This document shows positions 11,801-19,835 of a stretch of DNA of 64,000 nucleotides, piece after piece. Each line of letters opens with the position of its first letter. The first letter of the stretch is position 1. A program made the translations under genes and the position numbers. Below the pieces are notes generated by a model that worked only from the letters and a program-made list of their open reading frames with translations, did no database searches and had not been told where the DNA came from. This DNA comes from Tachypleus tridentatus (Eukaryota > Arthropoda > Merostomata > Xiphosura > Limulidae), in contig NC_134837.1 of NCBI RefSeq assembly GCF_004210375.1, forward strand, positions 170,154,730-170,218,729, in the 5' to 3' direction.

Positions 11801-11922
11801 GAAACTAAACCAAACGGGGTTAGAGAGTCTGAAATTTCTGTTAATACCGAAGGAAACAAGGGCTTTTTAAATTGTTGTTCTGTTGATCCTATTCGATTGT
11901 GAACACTTATTACGACAGCCAT
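2352..11922 (-). CDS. XBP1 (spliced form XBP1s), six coding exons
   Basis: XBP1s is the bZIP activator made when IRE1 removes a short intron from the mRNA during ER stress; it switches on chaperone, ERAD and lipid genes in the nucleus. Coding exons (minus strand): 11922-11615, 11030-10934, 9274-9176, 7656-7511 less the 23-nt IRE1 intron 7604-7582, 3792-3691 and 2882-2352. Total 1,260 nt, 419 aa (human XBP1s is 376). All five conventional introns are GT-AG. The basic region has RKRQRLDHLS and the bZIP signature NRIAAQSAR (107-115), followed by a leucine zipper to about residue 160. A DSGYDS motif lies at 377-382 and the C-terminus WEDSFSELFPSL (407-418) matches the vertebrate transactivation end. 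The start ATG has A at -3 and G at +4. Only the IRE1-spliced frame joins exon 4 to the long open frame of exons 5-6, which confirms the model. Confidence 0.95.
2810..11922 (-). CDS. XBP1u, product of the IRE1-unspliced mRNA
   Basis: With the 23-nt intron kept, exon 4 is read through in another frame and translation stops at TGA 2812-2810 in exon 6, giving 274 aa (human XBP1u is 261). It shares residues 1-185 with XBP1s. After that comes a hydrophobic segment, LLIPILLMMQYVFLPVMM (199-216), the counterpart of the mammalian HR2 that brings the nascent chain and its mRNA to the ER membrane. The last residues, WWGPHQKSWNPSKK (261-274), resemble the mammalian translation-pausing peptide QWGRHQPSWKPLMN, with seven identical residues and the same distance from the key Trp to the stop. 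Human XBP1u functions are established; their presence here is inferred from the match. Confidence 0.85.
2883..3690 (-). other. XBP1 intron 5, with a diverged tandem duplication
   Basis: GT-AG intron of 808 bp (donor CAG|GTTTGT, acceptor CTGTAG|GAT). It contains two related blocks, about 3203-3281 and 3308-3386, offset by 105 bp, both starting TTTTAGCA and sharing the stretch around AAGTGCT and TTAATCTA. Otherwise AT-rich sequence with no gene. Confidence 0.8.
3691..3792 (-). CDS. XBP1 exon 5
   Basis: 102 bp, phase 0 at both ends in the XBP1s frame (residues 210-243, beginning SDELFNLLQQYNEELFQ). Acceptor TATTCCAG, donor CAG|GTTTGT. It is also read in the XBP1u frame as a serine-rich linker between the hydrophobic segment and the pausing peptide. 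Confidence 0.93.
4505..4705. mobile_element. hAT-type MITE with intact TIRs and 8-bp TSD
   Basis: The element begins CAGGGGTTCCCAACC and ends with its exact reverse complement (15-bp perfect TIRs). It is flanked by the 8-bp direct repeat TTATAGAT at 4497-4504 and 4706-4713, the target-site length of the hAT superfamily. At 201 bp it cannot encode a transposase and is non-autonomous. Inside, at about 4544-4622, are three to four copies of a ~25-bp unit built on AAGCCTTGGCAGGGGAGTCG. It lies in XBP1 intron 4. Confidence 0.92.
5904..6000. repeat. Imperfect inverted repeat
   Basis: TGACAATATATATACATATA at the left is mirrored by ATATATACATATATCATTGTCA at the right in broken form, around a ~55-bp centre. 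It may be the relic of a small foldback or DNA transposon. The arms are AT-rich, so part of the match is expected by chance. Confidence 0.4.
6871..6990 (-). mobile_element. tRNA-derived SINE (family 2), old
   Basis: Reading the minus strand, the element has the order CAGACTTACA..., a B-box-like GGTTTCGATACACACGG, GGGCAGAGTGCA, then AGCTTTGTGCATAATTCC. The same plan is seen on the minus strand at 12598-12706 and 13108-13203 and on the plus strand at 13322-13433. It sits in XBP1 intron 4. Confidence 0.7.
7511..7656 (-). CDS. XBP1 exon 4 (carries the IRE1 intron)
   Basis: 146 bp, acceptor TTATCACTTCAG, donor GAG|GTTTGT. It is 41 codons after removal of 23 nt (phase 0 to 0), but 48 codons plus 2 nt if unspliced. 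The spliced frame ends STDSYSLDDAICLLASDDE; the unspliced frame gives the hydrophobic segment. The length arithmetic independently supports a 23-nt excision. Confidence 0.93.
7574..7612 (-). promoter_or_regulatory. IRE1 cleavage hairpins and 23-nt unconventional intron
   Basis: On the minus strand the 5' hairpin is UAAGC-AUGCAUC-GCUUA (7612-7596) and the 3' hairpin UCCU-CUGCAGA-AGGA (7588-7574), each with a perfect stem and a 7-nt loop. Cleavage after the third loop base gives cuts at 7605/7604 and 7582/7581, releasing 23 nt (7604-7582). The 3' loop fits the metazoan consensus CNG|CNGN fully. The 5' loop keeps G3|C4 but has A at position 1 and U at position 6. Confidence 0.9.
7657..9175 (-). 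other. XBP1 intron 3
   Basis: GT-AG intron of 1,519 bp (donor GAG|GTGAAA, acceptor CACTTCAG). AT-rich; no gene, RNA or transposon recognised inside it. Confidence 0.75.
9176..9274 (-). CDS. XBP1 exon 3 (leucine zipper)
   Basis: 99 bp, phase 0 to 0, residues 136-168. Acceptor CTTCTCAG, donor GAG|GTGAAA. It encodes heptad leucines and asparagines typical of a zipper (KVALLSENKALKQKVMLLEN, then SDLKSRQGLRE). An open frame continues past the donor to about 9110 but has no XBP1 similarity there and is intron. Confidence 0.9.
9275..10933 (-). other. XBP1 intron 2
   Basis: GT-AG intron of 1,659 bp (donor GAG|GTAAGA, acceptor CTTCTCAG). AT-rich, no gene or repeat family recognised. Confidence 0.75.
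10934..11030 (-). CDS. XBP1 exon 2 (basic DNA-binding region)
   Basis: 97 bp. With two bases from exon 1 it encodes R103 and then KLKNRIAAQSARDRKKAKLS followed by an acidic zipper start. The bZIP contact residues Asn107, Ala110, Ala111, Arg115 are all present. Acceptor ACTTTTACAG, donor GAG|GTAAGA. Confidence 0.95.
11031..11614 (-). other. XBP1 intron 1
   Basis: GT-AG intron of 584 bp with a strong donor (AAG|GTAAGT). AT-rich, nothing further recognised. Confidence 0.8.
11615..11922 (-). CDS. XBP1 exon 1 (start codon, N-terminus)
   Basis: 308 bp from ATG to the donor. It encodes 102 residues plus two bases of R103; a Lys-rich patch (MKRKKTYKEDK) and the start of the basic region (ARKRQRLDHLSFEEKIMRR) are visible. 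RQRL-HLS-EEK matches vertebrate XBP1 just before the bZIP. Confidence 0.93.
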
Positions 11923-12118
11923 TTTTGGGTATAAGAAATACTGTTCAACTCCAGCTTCAATTTTACACTTTTAGGATAAAGCGATAGGTGAAGAAATGAA
12001 AAATAAATAAATAATTGGCTTACACATTTATAGCCTATACAAACGAAACATACCTTAATTCAAAAACTACTCTAACGTTGTACCCCTCTTTGCTACGTTT
12101 CAATTGTGTCAATTTGGG

Positions 12119-12130
12119 TGCCACGTGGCA
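12119..12130 (-). promoter_or_regulatory. UPRE-type ACGT palindrome upstream of XBP1
   Basis: TGCCACGTGGCA is a perfect 12-bp palindrome with an ACGT core, the core bound by XBP1 and ATF6. It lies 197 bp upstream of the start codon. It contains CCACG, the ATF6 half of the ERSE. Mammalian XBP1 is induced by ATF6 and XBP1s; a similar loop here is inference. It could also act as an E-box for other factors. Confidence 0.6.
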
Positions 12131-12154
12131 ACCACTTCAACATACTAAAATGTT

Positions 12155-12159
12155 ATTGG
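12155..12159 (-). promoter_or_regulatory. CCAAT box upstream of XBP1
   Basis: The minus strand reads CCAAT here, 26 bp before the CCACG of the palindrome, in ERSE order but not with the ERSE spacing of 9. An ATF4-like TGATGTAAG on the plus strand lies next to it at 12169-12177. Likely promoter elements; weak on their own. Confidence 0.4.
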
Positions 12160-12209
12160 TTGCTATGATGATGTAAGTTATCCGTCAGTTTCACTTGGGT
12201 TTTCCTGCA

Positions 12210-12597
12210 AGAGCTATGATGAAATATTACACGCTTCTGGGAGCAACAAAACAAGAATAACAGGTTTAAATAAAACACGTGTACTCGTAGAAACAATAAA
12301 AATGGGATATGTAATAAAAAATAAACATAGAAAATACATACATATTCGGTAATTTGAAACTTACTAACATAAAGTGACGCAAAAATATGTAAGATATGAA
12401 TTTCTAAAAATTACCTTTCCATGTTAGCATTTTTTACCCTCTTCAATTAAGTCGATCTAAAACTTCTCTCAGTAATTAATATGACAAAAATTTAACAGGC
12501 TTTTTAGTATATAATTCGATCACAAGTTTTCAAGTTCTTTCAGTAACTCTTTTTATCAGGTGTAAAGTTAGACTTAAAATTCACTATTTATTGATAT
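12210..12597. other. Non-genic stretch upstream of the XBP1 promoter
   Basis: AT-rich, no gene, RNA or repeat family recognised. Confidence 0.5.
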
Positions 12598-12706
12598 TTG
12601 CGCAGAAGTACACAATGTACTCTATGCCCCTCCCCACTGCGAGTTCCGAAAACTGAGTTTTATCATTATAAGCCTTTCGACTTACAGCTAGAGGGATTAG
12701 GGAGAG
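12598..12706 (-). mobile_element. tRNA-derived SINE (family 2), strongly diverged
   Basis: The order of blocks (GCGCAGAAGTACACAATG, then CCCACTGCGAGTTCCGAAAA, then CATTATAAGCC) follows the 6.9-kb copy and its relatives. The B-box is eroded, pointing to an old insertion. Confidence 0.5.
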
Positions 12707-13107
12707 GCAGAAAAAAAAAAAAAACAGTTTAAACTGATTTTAGACAACTCCGCTCGTTTCAGAAGGATTTCTACTCTGAAACAATTTGGTAATATCAATG
12801 TTAAACCGAGAGAAGAAGCACTTGTTCAAAAAGTGCCAAAACTATTTTTATATTATATAATAATAAAATATGTGCAGGAAAGCTGAACTGTCCCTGTTTC
12901 AAGTGACATGCGTATGGGTTTCTTATCAGACAGAGTATGAAGCAAAATACAACAGAATTGTGGCATGAAACATTGATAAGTTCATTGGGTAAACAGTTTA
13001 CAATAACTCTAACAATTCACGTTGTACTTAGAAAATGACCTCAACTGAAATTTGATATTTTAAATTCTCATTTAAAAGAATTATTTTTTTATTGATGAAA
13101 TATTGAT

Positions 13108-13203
13108 AGCTACACATTGGACAATGTACATTCTGTCTACATGAGAAACTGGTCCCCGGATTTTAGCATTGTAAGTATGTAAACATACCGCTGCGGCCAA
13201 GCA
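13108..13203 (-). mobile_element. tRNA-derived SINE (family 2) fragment
   Basis: The plus strand reads AGCTACACATTGGACAATG, then CCCCGGATTTTAGCATTGTAA and CATACCGCTGCGGCCAAGC, the reverse of the family-2 plan. The segment between the body and the B-box is shortened. Confidence 0.55.
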
Positions 13204-13321
13204 GGTAAACAGTAGAAAATATACACTATGGAAAAATGACCAAGGTATTTAGTATATACATATTGCAACTATACCACTGTTCAAGAGAAGCCAAACGAAA
13301 GCATAAAAATTTACAAATTAA

Positions 13322-13430
13322 GGCATCCCCCGCTGGTACTGCGGTAAGTCTACAAATTTACAACGCTAAAATCAACGGTTCGATTCCCCCGGTGGACTCA
13401 GCAGATTGCCCGATGTGGCTTTGCTATAAT

Positions 13431-13470
<40 letters not shown>

Positions 13471-13473
13471 TTA
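13322..13473 (+). mobile_element. tRNA-derived SINE with (CA)n tail
   Basis: The head reads CCCCGCTGGTACTGCGGTAAGT with a good B-box, GGTTCGATTCCCC at about 13379-13391, then GGTGGACTCAGCAGATTGCC and GGCTTTGCTATAA, and ends in about 17 CA dinucleotides (13434-13468). ACAAATTA at 13313-13320 recurs at 13466-13473 and is a plausible 8-bp target duplication. This is the best-preserved member of the second SINE type in the window. Confidence 0.8.
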
Positions 13474-14240
13474 TGGCTTTGAACAATAAGTAACTGGTTG
13501 GTAGAAACAAATTGTTTGACTAAATCATTAATTAACTAGCAGACTCATTGAGGTAATTATTCATTACTTCTCACTCAATGTGACTTACTCACAAATCTAT
13601 ACTTATTTACTCTAGCCTTATCCCGTTTTACATCGCTTAGGGTGTTCTAAAACAACGATACAAATGTCTAAATTTAAAACATATTGTACAGAATTGGGTG
13701 CGTTATAGTGAAACAATTTTAATATGTAAATCAGTAAGTCACGTGTCAACCAAAGCCGATTTAAACTTCCAGCATAATGTAATATATCAGGACTACATTT
13801 TGTAGATAGTGTGATACCACAAAAAATTATTTGCTTTTGCAAAGGATGTGTAACAGCTTTTTCCGGTGCAAAATATTCATATACTCAGACCATAAAAAAT
13901 ATGTTCAGATCTGGGATTTAGAATTTTTAAGACAAGGCATCCCTTTACACTTAATGACACTGGAAAAAAAGAATAAAGTCAGCTCGGGAGACGAGAACCA
14001 TTCAGAAATACACCCGCAACAAATTACACCCTAGCATAATAAGTAGAGTATGGAGTCACACAACAGATTTGAACACAAAAAAACAACAACAACAAAAGTC
14101 ACTAGTTAAGTTCAATCACTTGGTCCAGGTAACAGAATACAACATGAACAAAGAAGATCTCTGTCTAGAAATAAGAATACCAGAATATGTGTTCATCACG
14201 ATAAGACTTCTAGTAACGTCTTCCGTTGAATTGTTATATA

Positions 14241-14647
14241 TTGGGTTGAGGAATAATTCGTGAGCGTTTTTCAAGTTAAAAAAATATATTCATAAATGAA
14301 ACGCTTTCGCAAAATATTTCATGTCATTTGGTAGATAATTTTTTGCTCTAATAGATGGTGTGTTTGATTTTCATATGTTTTTAATATTTGCTTTCATTTT
14401 CAGCTCATTAAATGGAATGTCAAGTGGACAAAATCGAGCATTTTCGACACCATTTGCTTTTCGCATTTAATTTCTTGCAATTTCGTTTAAAACAATGCAT
14501 ACTATATACCTAGGTATTACATGAACTAAAGTATTATAATAAATGTGTTGGGTGTAATATGTTCATGCATTGAAGTATTGTATAGTCTTGCATGTAATGC
14601 TTGAATGAAATTATTTAAAAACACTCATGAATTATTCCTCAACCTAA
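14241..14647 (+). mobile_element. Internally deleted mariner element
   Basis: The ends TTGGGTTGAGGAATAATTC and the reverse complement of GAATTATTCCTCAACCTAA are near-perfect TIRs of about 30 bp, flanked by TA on both sides (14239-14240 and 14648-14649), the Tc1/mariner target. An ATG at 14412 opens MECQVDKIEHFRHHLLFAFN, which is the start of a mariner transposase. After about 25 residues the sequence passes to the 3' end region, so most of the ~1-kb transposase is missing. The element is non-autonomous. Confidence 0.88.
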
Positions 14648-14649
14648 TA

Positions 14650-15303
14650 CTTCAAGTAGTTGGAGACTAAAACCGGTATTCACATTATTTCGTATGAATA
14701 TTTACTAGTCAAGTCACTGAACACAGTGCCAATGGATTTCTTCTGTTGAATTAAGTGTTAGAAAACCATTGTACTCAGATACTAGATTGATTATGGAAAA
14801 CATGCATAAAGATGTGGTGAGCTTTTGATATGACAGAGCCTTTGGCAATGAAAACTACGGAATAAAACTGTTGTCAAGATGCATGACATCAGATAGATCA
14901 TAACTTAATGATATGATATGGAGTGTAATGAATTGGTTAGGCTAAAACCATTTAAGCGTAATGTACTCATCCCCTTGTAAACCCCTGAACTGTTAAATAC
15001 ACTGAACATTCCTATTACTCAAATAAAACAAAGCCATATTAATTTAAATATTCCATAATTAACAATAAAATAATTCTTGACAATTAGCAACATTAACTTT
15101 CATAAATACGTACAACATTACAATCATTAATTAACTATGTAAAACAGAGTGCAATCAAAATTATAATTAGTTAAATAAAATATTGTTTTACTCATTTATT
15201 GTTCTTAAACTGTCTAGCCAGCAAATATTTTTGTTGACTTATGATACAAAGATAAGATGATATATTGTTCTTTATCATCTCTTTGTTTATATCAATTCGC
15301 TTC
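14650..15303. other. Non-genic AT-rich stretch
   Basis: No gene or repeat family recognised. Confidence 0.5.
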
Positions 15304-15576
15304 TTTGTTTATTTTTGTATTTCGTGCAAAGCTACACGAGGGTTATCTGCTAGCCGTCCCTAATTTAGTAGTGTAAGACTAGAGGGAAGGCAGCTAGTCA
15401 TCACCACCCATCCACCAACTCTTCGACTACTCTTTTACCAACGAATAGTGGGATTGACCGTCACATTATAACACCTCCACGACTGAAAGAGCAAGCATGT
15501 TTGGTGTGACGGGGATTCGAACCCGCGATCCTCGGATAACGAATCGAGTGCCTTAACCACCTGGCCATGTCGGTCC
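15304..15576 (-). mobile_element. tRNA-derived SINE (family 1), well preserved
   Basis: On the minus strand it starts GGACCGACATGGCCAGGTGG (A-box) and has a perfect B-box GGTTCGAATCCCC at about 15510-15522. The body runs through GGTCAATCCCACTATTCG and GACTAGCTGCCTTCCCTCTA, and the 3' end is GCTTTGCACGAAATACAAAA. It is nearly full length, about 270 bp, and is the best reference for the family here. Confidence 0.88.
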
Positions 15577-16858
15577 TTATTTGGTAATACATCCGACTAG
15601 AACTTCAATCACGTCTCTTAAGCAGGTTAAATTACTTCTAGTGAAGCCTTCCCTAAAAATTTACCAGTTGGCCAATTTTCTGACACATTATACTTCGAAA
15701 AACAATCATGGTGAATGACTTTTGGCCTGAAATGTCCAGTTTTTCTGTATGCGACTCTATTGCACATTAACTTGGTTATCTTGTGTTTCTGTCCTTGTTA
15801 CAACTGAAAGTCCAACTTTTGATCAGGAAATCGTCAAACAGTGAACGATGTTTTATGTTAATCATAGGCTGTAAAACTAACTGAAGTGAACAGAACTTCC
15901 CTTTTATATTTGAAGTTAATACCCATAATGCGTTCTTCCTCAGTATCCACATCCAACACATCATGCTGTGTAGAGAAGCTTCACACCATAAGAATGACTT
16001 ATAACTTTCTTCTTGCTGAAATTTTATGAATATTTGTCATTCGCAACAGTCCCTCTTCTTTCTTCATCTCTAGAAAAAATTACCAACTTTAATTGACAAA
16101 TCAGAACTATTGTTCTCGTAGAAGCAGTGTTAATCATCATATTACAAGCTTCCCATCAATGAATCAATCGCTCCATAAACTGTTTTCCTTAAATAATACA
16201 ATTTACTCCTTATTTAAACTTGGGCAGAACAGTTATTTTTATTCTCAAAATACTTTATCCATGGTATATAATTAGGGGATGACTTACCACAGAGACAGGT
16301 GTAATTTCCATGTTTTCTACATTTATGCTAGTTTACTTTTTCTTGTCTTCTATAAGGGGTGGTTATTATTTTCCAAAGACATTTGTATACATTGTCTAGA
16401 AATATGGCCTTTTAAGCTACATTTTTACTGTCCTGTAACATAGTTTGATCTATTCTAAAAAAAAACTGTTGTTAATTAATCTTTTGAGTTATATTAATGA
16501 TAGTTTAGCTGCAAATTCAATTAATTCAAGGTCTACCACAAAAGTAACAGCTTTCTTCAAAGATAGATGTATCTATTTTATTTTAGTCTAATTCACATAT
16601 CTTTGTGAATTATGGCATATACGAAATGGTTTCATGTCAACAAATACATCAGTTCATGTGGAGCACTCGGATAAAGTTAATGAACAAATCTCTCCACATC
16701 TTTCACAAGCTCAGTTAAGATCTCTTTTTTCTTCCTTAATCCTCCTAAACTTTACTTGAGAAACATTTTCTGGTGTTATAAATGAAATCTATTTGATAAG
16801 ATGACCGCTAATGCATAGTAAATATTACGGTTTAAATTTTAAATTTTAAAAATAATCT
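15577..16858. other. Non-genic stretch
   Basis: Open frames up to 62 codons occur on both strands, but none shows a domain or motif I recognise. No RNA gene was seen. Confidence 0.45.
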
Positions 16859-16994
16859 ACCTGATAACTTAATGACATTGATCTCAGGCTTCAGTTTGTG
16901 AATCAGAAAACTCTCTTCTTAAGCTTCAGTTAAAAAGAGTGCATTTTGGTTCACAAACTGAGGTCTAAGGTCAACATCATTCAGTCATCAGGTA
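16859..16994. repeat. Imperfect hairpin, arms of about 60 bp
   Basis: The left arm, starting ACCTGATAACTTAATGACAT, is matched at roughly 80 percent by the reverse complement of the right arm ending at 16994 (ACCTGATGACTGAATGATGT). The arms share TCAGTTTGTGAA. The loop is short. It could be a foldback element or a hairpin RNA precursor; no target duplication was identified. Confidence 0.75.
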
Positions 16995-17639
16995 TATTAG
17001 TTACTGCACTTCTCTTTAGGAAATTGCTTAATGTAACTAAAGCCGATTTTTTTAATGTTCAGCAAGATGAATAGCTTGGTGTTAATTATTCCATCTAATT
17101 ACATCGTAAATTATTTCAAAATTTGCTTGATATACCTCTCATATTGTCTTTTCACCAAAATGTAATGGTTCTTTGTTTGGATGATGTTCTTGTATTGGTC
17201 TGCCGATTTTATAATTTAACAAAGTAGTAGTGTAGCTAGAGTTATAGATGATACACAGTAATTGTAGCAGTAGTACATCATATGGGTTCTCATACACCAC
17301 ACTTACTGATGCTTGATGTTGGAATTCTCGAGTGATGTTGAAAGAGGTGTCGCTAGTTTGATCCTTGCATTTAGAAATTCATTCTTCAGATGTTTTATCC
17401 ACTCTTATTCATTTTTTAACTGCCTGTTTCTTTCTTGTTGGTCTTCTGTCAGTTTTCCAACTCTTTAATTGTTTTTTTCCACTATTTCATTATATACAGC
17501 AACTTTTTCATCAAATTTTGAGCACATATCACCACCTTGAAGTTGATTGTTTTTTAGCAAAATAATCTCACTTCTGAAACTAACTTTGAGTGGTTTCTAT
17601 TGGTGGATGAGTTTTATCATGATACTAATTTCACATAGC

Positions 17640-18240
17640 TTGTACGTTATAAACATAAACGTAAAATTACAAATTACAACACAGAAATAACCGTCTGATA
17701 ATAACAGACAAACTGACTAAACATACACAGGAACTTAACGATTTTGTCGACCAAGAATACCTTGTTAGCAAACTCAATTTTTAATAACTTTCTACTCCAG
17801 CTTGAATCATCAAACATCCCTCTGGTCAAAATAACAATATAAGTGATTAAATTAGAAACTTAACCTGCAAAAATACAATTAACTTTGATTATATTGATAG
17901 TAATACACTGAATGTTCTTTAAAGGTTTTCTCTAAGCCTTTGTTTAGAAGATGGTGTCCATCTCTACTTGCAGCTGTGCAAAGAAATAGAAGATGTCCAC
18001 TATGTTCTTTTTCTAAGATGAATTGAACTGGTAATTATGAGTTACTAAGATTTTCAAGAAACTTGTGTAGTTTTTATCTTTAGTATACCACAATAAAATA
18101 AAAGCGTCATCAACATATATAAACCATTTCATAGGTTTATATAGAGCACAGGTTAATGCACCTTTTTTAGTTTTTGCGTATATAGTTCACGTACAATAGG
18201 TGATAGAGATCTTCTCAATATTGAACAAAGATTTAGATTG
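17640..18240 (-). mobile_element. Degenerate Penelope-like reverse transcriptase fragment
   Basis: On the minus strand, codons around 18209-18192 read SLSPIV (RT motif of the form GSPLSPIVA) followed by RELYTQKL. Codons 18117-18106 read YVDD, within KWFIYVDDAFILLW, the catalytic box of Penelope/Neptune-type RTs (RYVDDTFVIW). Downstream sequence fits weakly. The copy is clearly broken in several places and old. Its ends cannot be set. Confidence 0.6.
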
Positions 18241-18301
18241 GTTCAGTATGGTAAAGTTGTGTCTACTTTTATCTAACTGCATATGATCGAGTTTGCTTGC
18301 T

Positions 18302-18555
18302 TATTTTGTTGAATATTGTGCAAAACTATTCAACGGCTATTTGCACTAACCGTCCTCAATTTAGATAAGATAGAGGTAAGGCAGATATTCATAATCACCT
18401 TCCGTGAACTCTTGGGCTGCTATAATATAATAATGTTTTGGGCCATCACACTATAACATCTCCATGGCTGAAAGGGCGGACATGTTCATTAATTGGTTTT
18501 GAGCCCTTGGCCCCCAGGATGTGAGTCGAACACCTCAACCATCAGGCCAAGTTAA
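18302..18555 (-). mobile_element. tRNA-derived SINE (family 1), old
   Basis: The plus strand shows, in reverse, TTGTGCAAAACTATTCAACGG, AACCGTCCTCAATTTAG and CATGGCTGAAAGGGCGGACA, the family-1 body. The tRNA head is eroded, ending in ACCATCAGGCCAAG. Confidence 0.7.
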
Positions 18556-18654
18556 ATGGTTATGAAAAGTTATTACATTTCTTCAAACTGCATTTTACAA
18601 TTCTAAAAAACATGAGATAGTACTAACTGTTGACACTAAAACACTAATTTCCGC

Positions 18655-18690
18655 AAAAGGTCGAGCGCCCTAACAACCAGACCAAGGCAC
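18655..18690 (-). mobile_element. SINE head fragment
   Basis: The plus-strand segment GGTCGAGCGCCCTAACAACC followed by AGACCAAGGCAC resembles the A-box end of family 1. The B-box and body are missing, so this is a short relic. Confidence 0.4.
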
Positions 18691-18734
18691 AGAATAATTG
18701 AGAAAATTTCCATTACTGCTTTAAGTAATGAGAA

Positions 18735-18996
18735 GGTTTTTTTATAATTTGCGTAAAGCTACATGAGGTCTATCTACGCTAGCCGTCCCTAATTTAGCAG
18801 TGTAAGATTAGAGGAGAAGCAGCTAGTCATCACCACCCATCGCCAACTCTTGGACTACTCTTTTACCAACGAGTGGTGGGGTCCACCTTAACATTATAGC
18901 GCCCCGCGGCTGAAAAAGCGAAAATGTTGGTGCAACGAGGATTCGAACCCGTGACCCTCAGATTACGAGTCGAACACCTTAACCCACCTGGCCATA
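18735..18996 (-). mobile_element. tRNA-derived SINE (family 1)
   Basis: Near-full-length copy. In reverse it holds GCGTAAAGCTACATGAGG, AGCCGTCCCTAATTTAGCAG and CAGCTAGTCATCACCACCCA, a B-box region GGATTCGAACCCGTGACC, and ends CACCTGGCCAT. It is the third family-1 insertion within 700 bp. Confidence 0.85.
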
Positions 18997-19750
18997 AATA
19001 AGAAGGTATAAAACTACTCAGATGTTACGAGTCTGTAACCAACAGTCTTTAACATTAAATCTGAAACCAAGTTCTTAACCATAATTTCATTTCTACCGGG
19101 TTAAAGCTTTTTTAACCATTCCAGTAAATAATGTTTGAAGACATGTTTTTTGTTGTTTTTAATAGTGCTTAAAACATTCTCCCATAAATAACCTAGAGTA
19201 AGTGGACCAGGACGTTGTGGTTAAATTTCGGAAGCTTCTAGCAAAGGATATGAAGATATTTTACACAAAATGGCAAAGAAACCAGCAAACTGTGATGAAA
19301 TAGAAATCTATAGGAAAAGAAAATATCACTAAGATGTCTTACTGAATTATTTCATTGAAGTACTATTAATTTTAGAACTTGCTGTCCGTATTATCAACCT
19401 TGGCAGTGTATAATGGAGATTAAACGGACAAAAGCACATAAGCTTCAGCCATAACATAAAAAATACCTTTCAAAAGAAGGTTGGTTGACTGTAACAGATA
19501 AAAGCCTCCAAAAGCTAAACATGCAAAACGTATAGCGATATTCTCTTTGTTCAGTAAATCAGCTCGAAAATAATAGTAGCGTAAAAGAGATCTTTAAGCC
19601 TATAAATGGTGACAGAAAATAGTTTTACATTACAATGTCCTATGTCAGTTCATGATTAATTTAAAACTAAATGTGGTAAAAGTTCCCATTGAAAAGTTAC
19701 GCATCAGTTTTACCTTTTTCGTGTAAGCTGGATTTTACCTTCGCACATTT
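18997..19750. other. Non-genic stretch before the tandem array
   Basis: No gene recognised. It separates the SINE cluster from the first detectable homology to the tRNA array. Confidence 0.45.
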
Positions 19751-19835
19751 CTAATATTTGATGCGTCGCTTACTAAACAACGATATATTAGCTAAAAATA
19801 AAGTTTGTGCTTTATACGAGTTGCGAGGATAAAAC

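Noticed and set aside
12112-12130. Classic ERSE (CCAAT-N9-CCACG)
   Set aside because: On the plus strand only TCAAT at the wrong spacing (7) is present; on the minus strand the CCAAT is 26 bp away. Only the palindrome is kept as a UPRE-like site.
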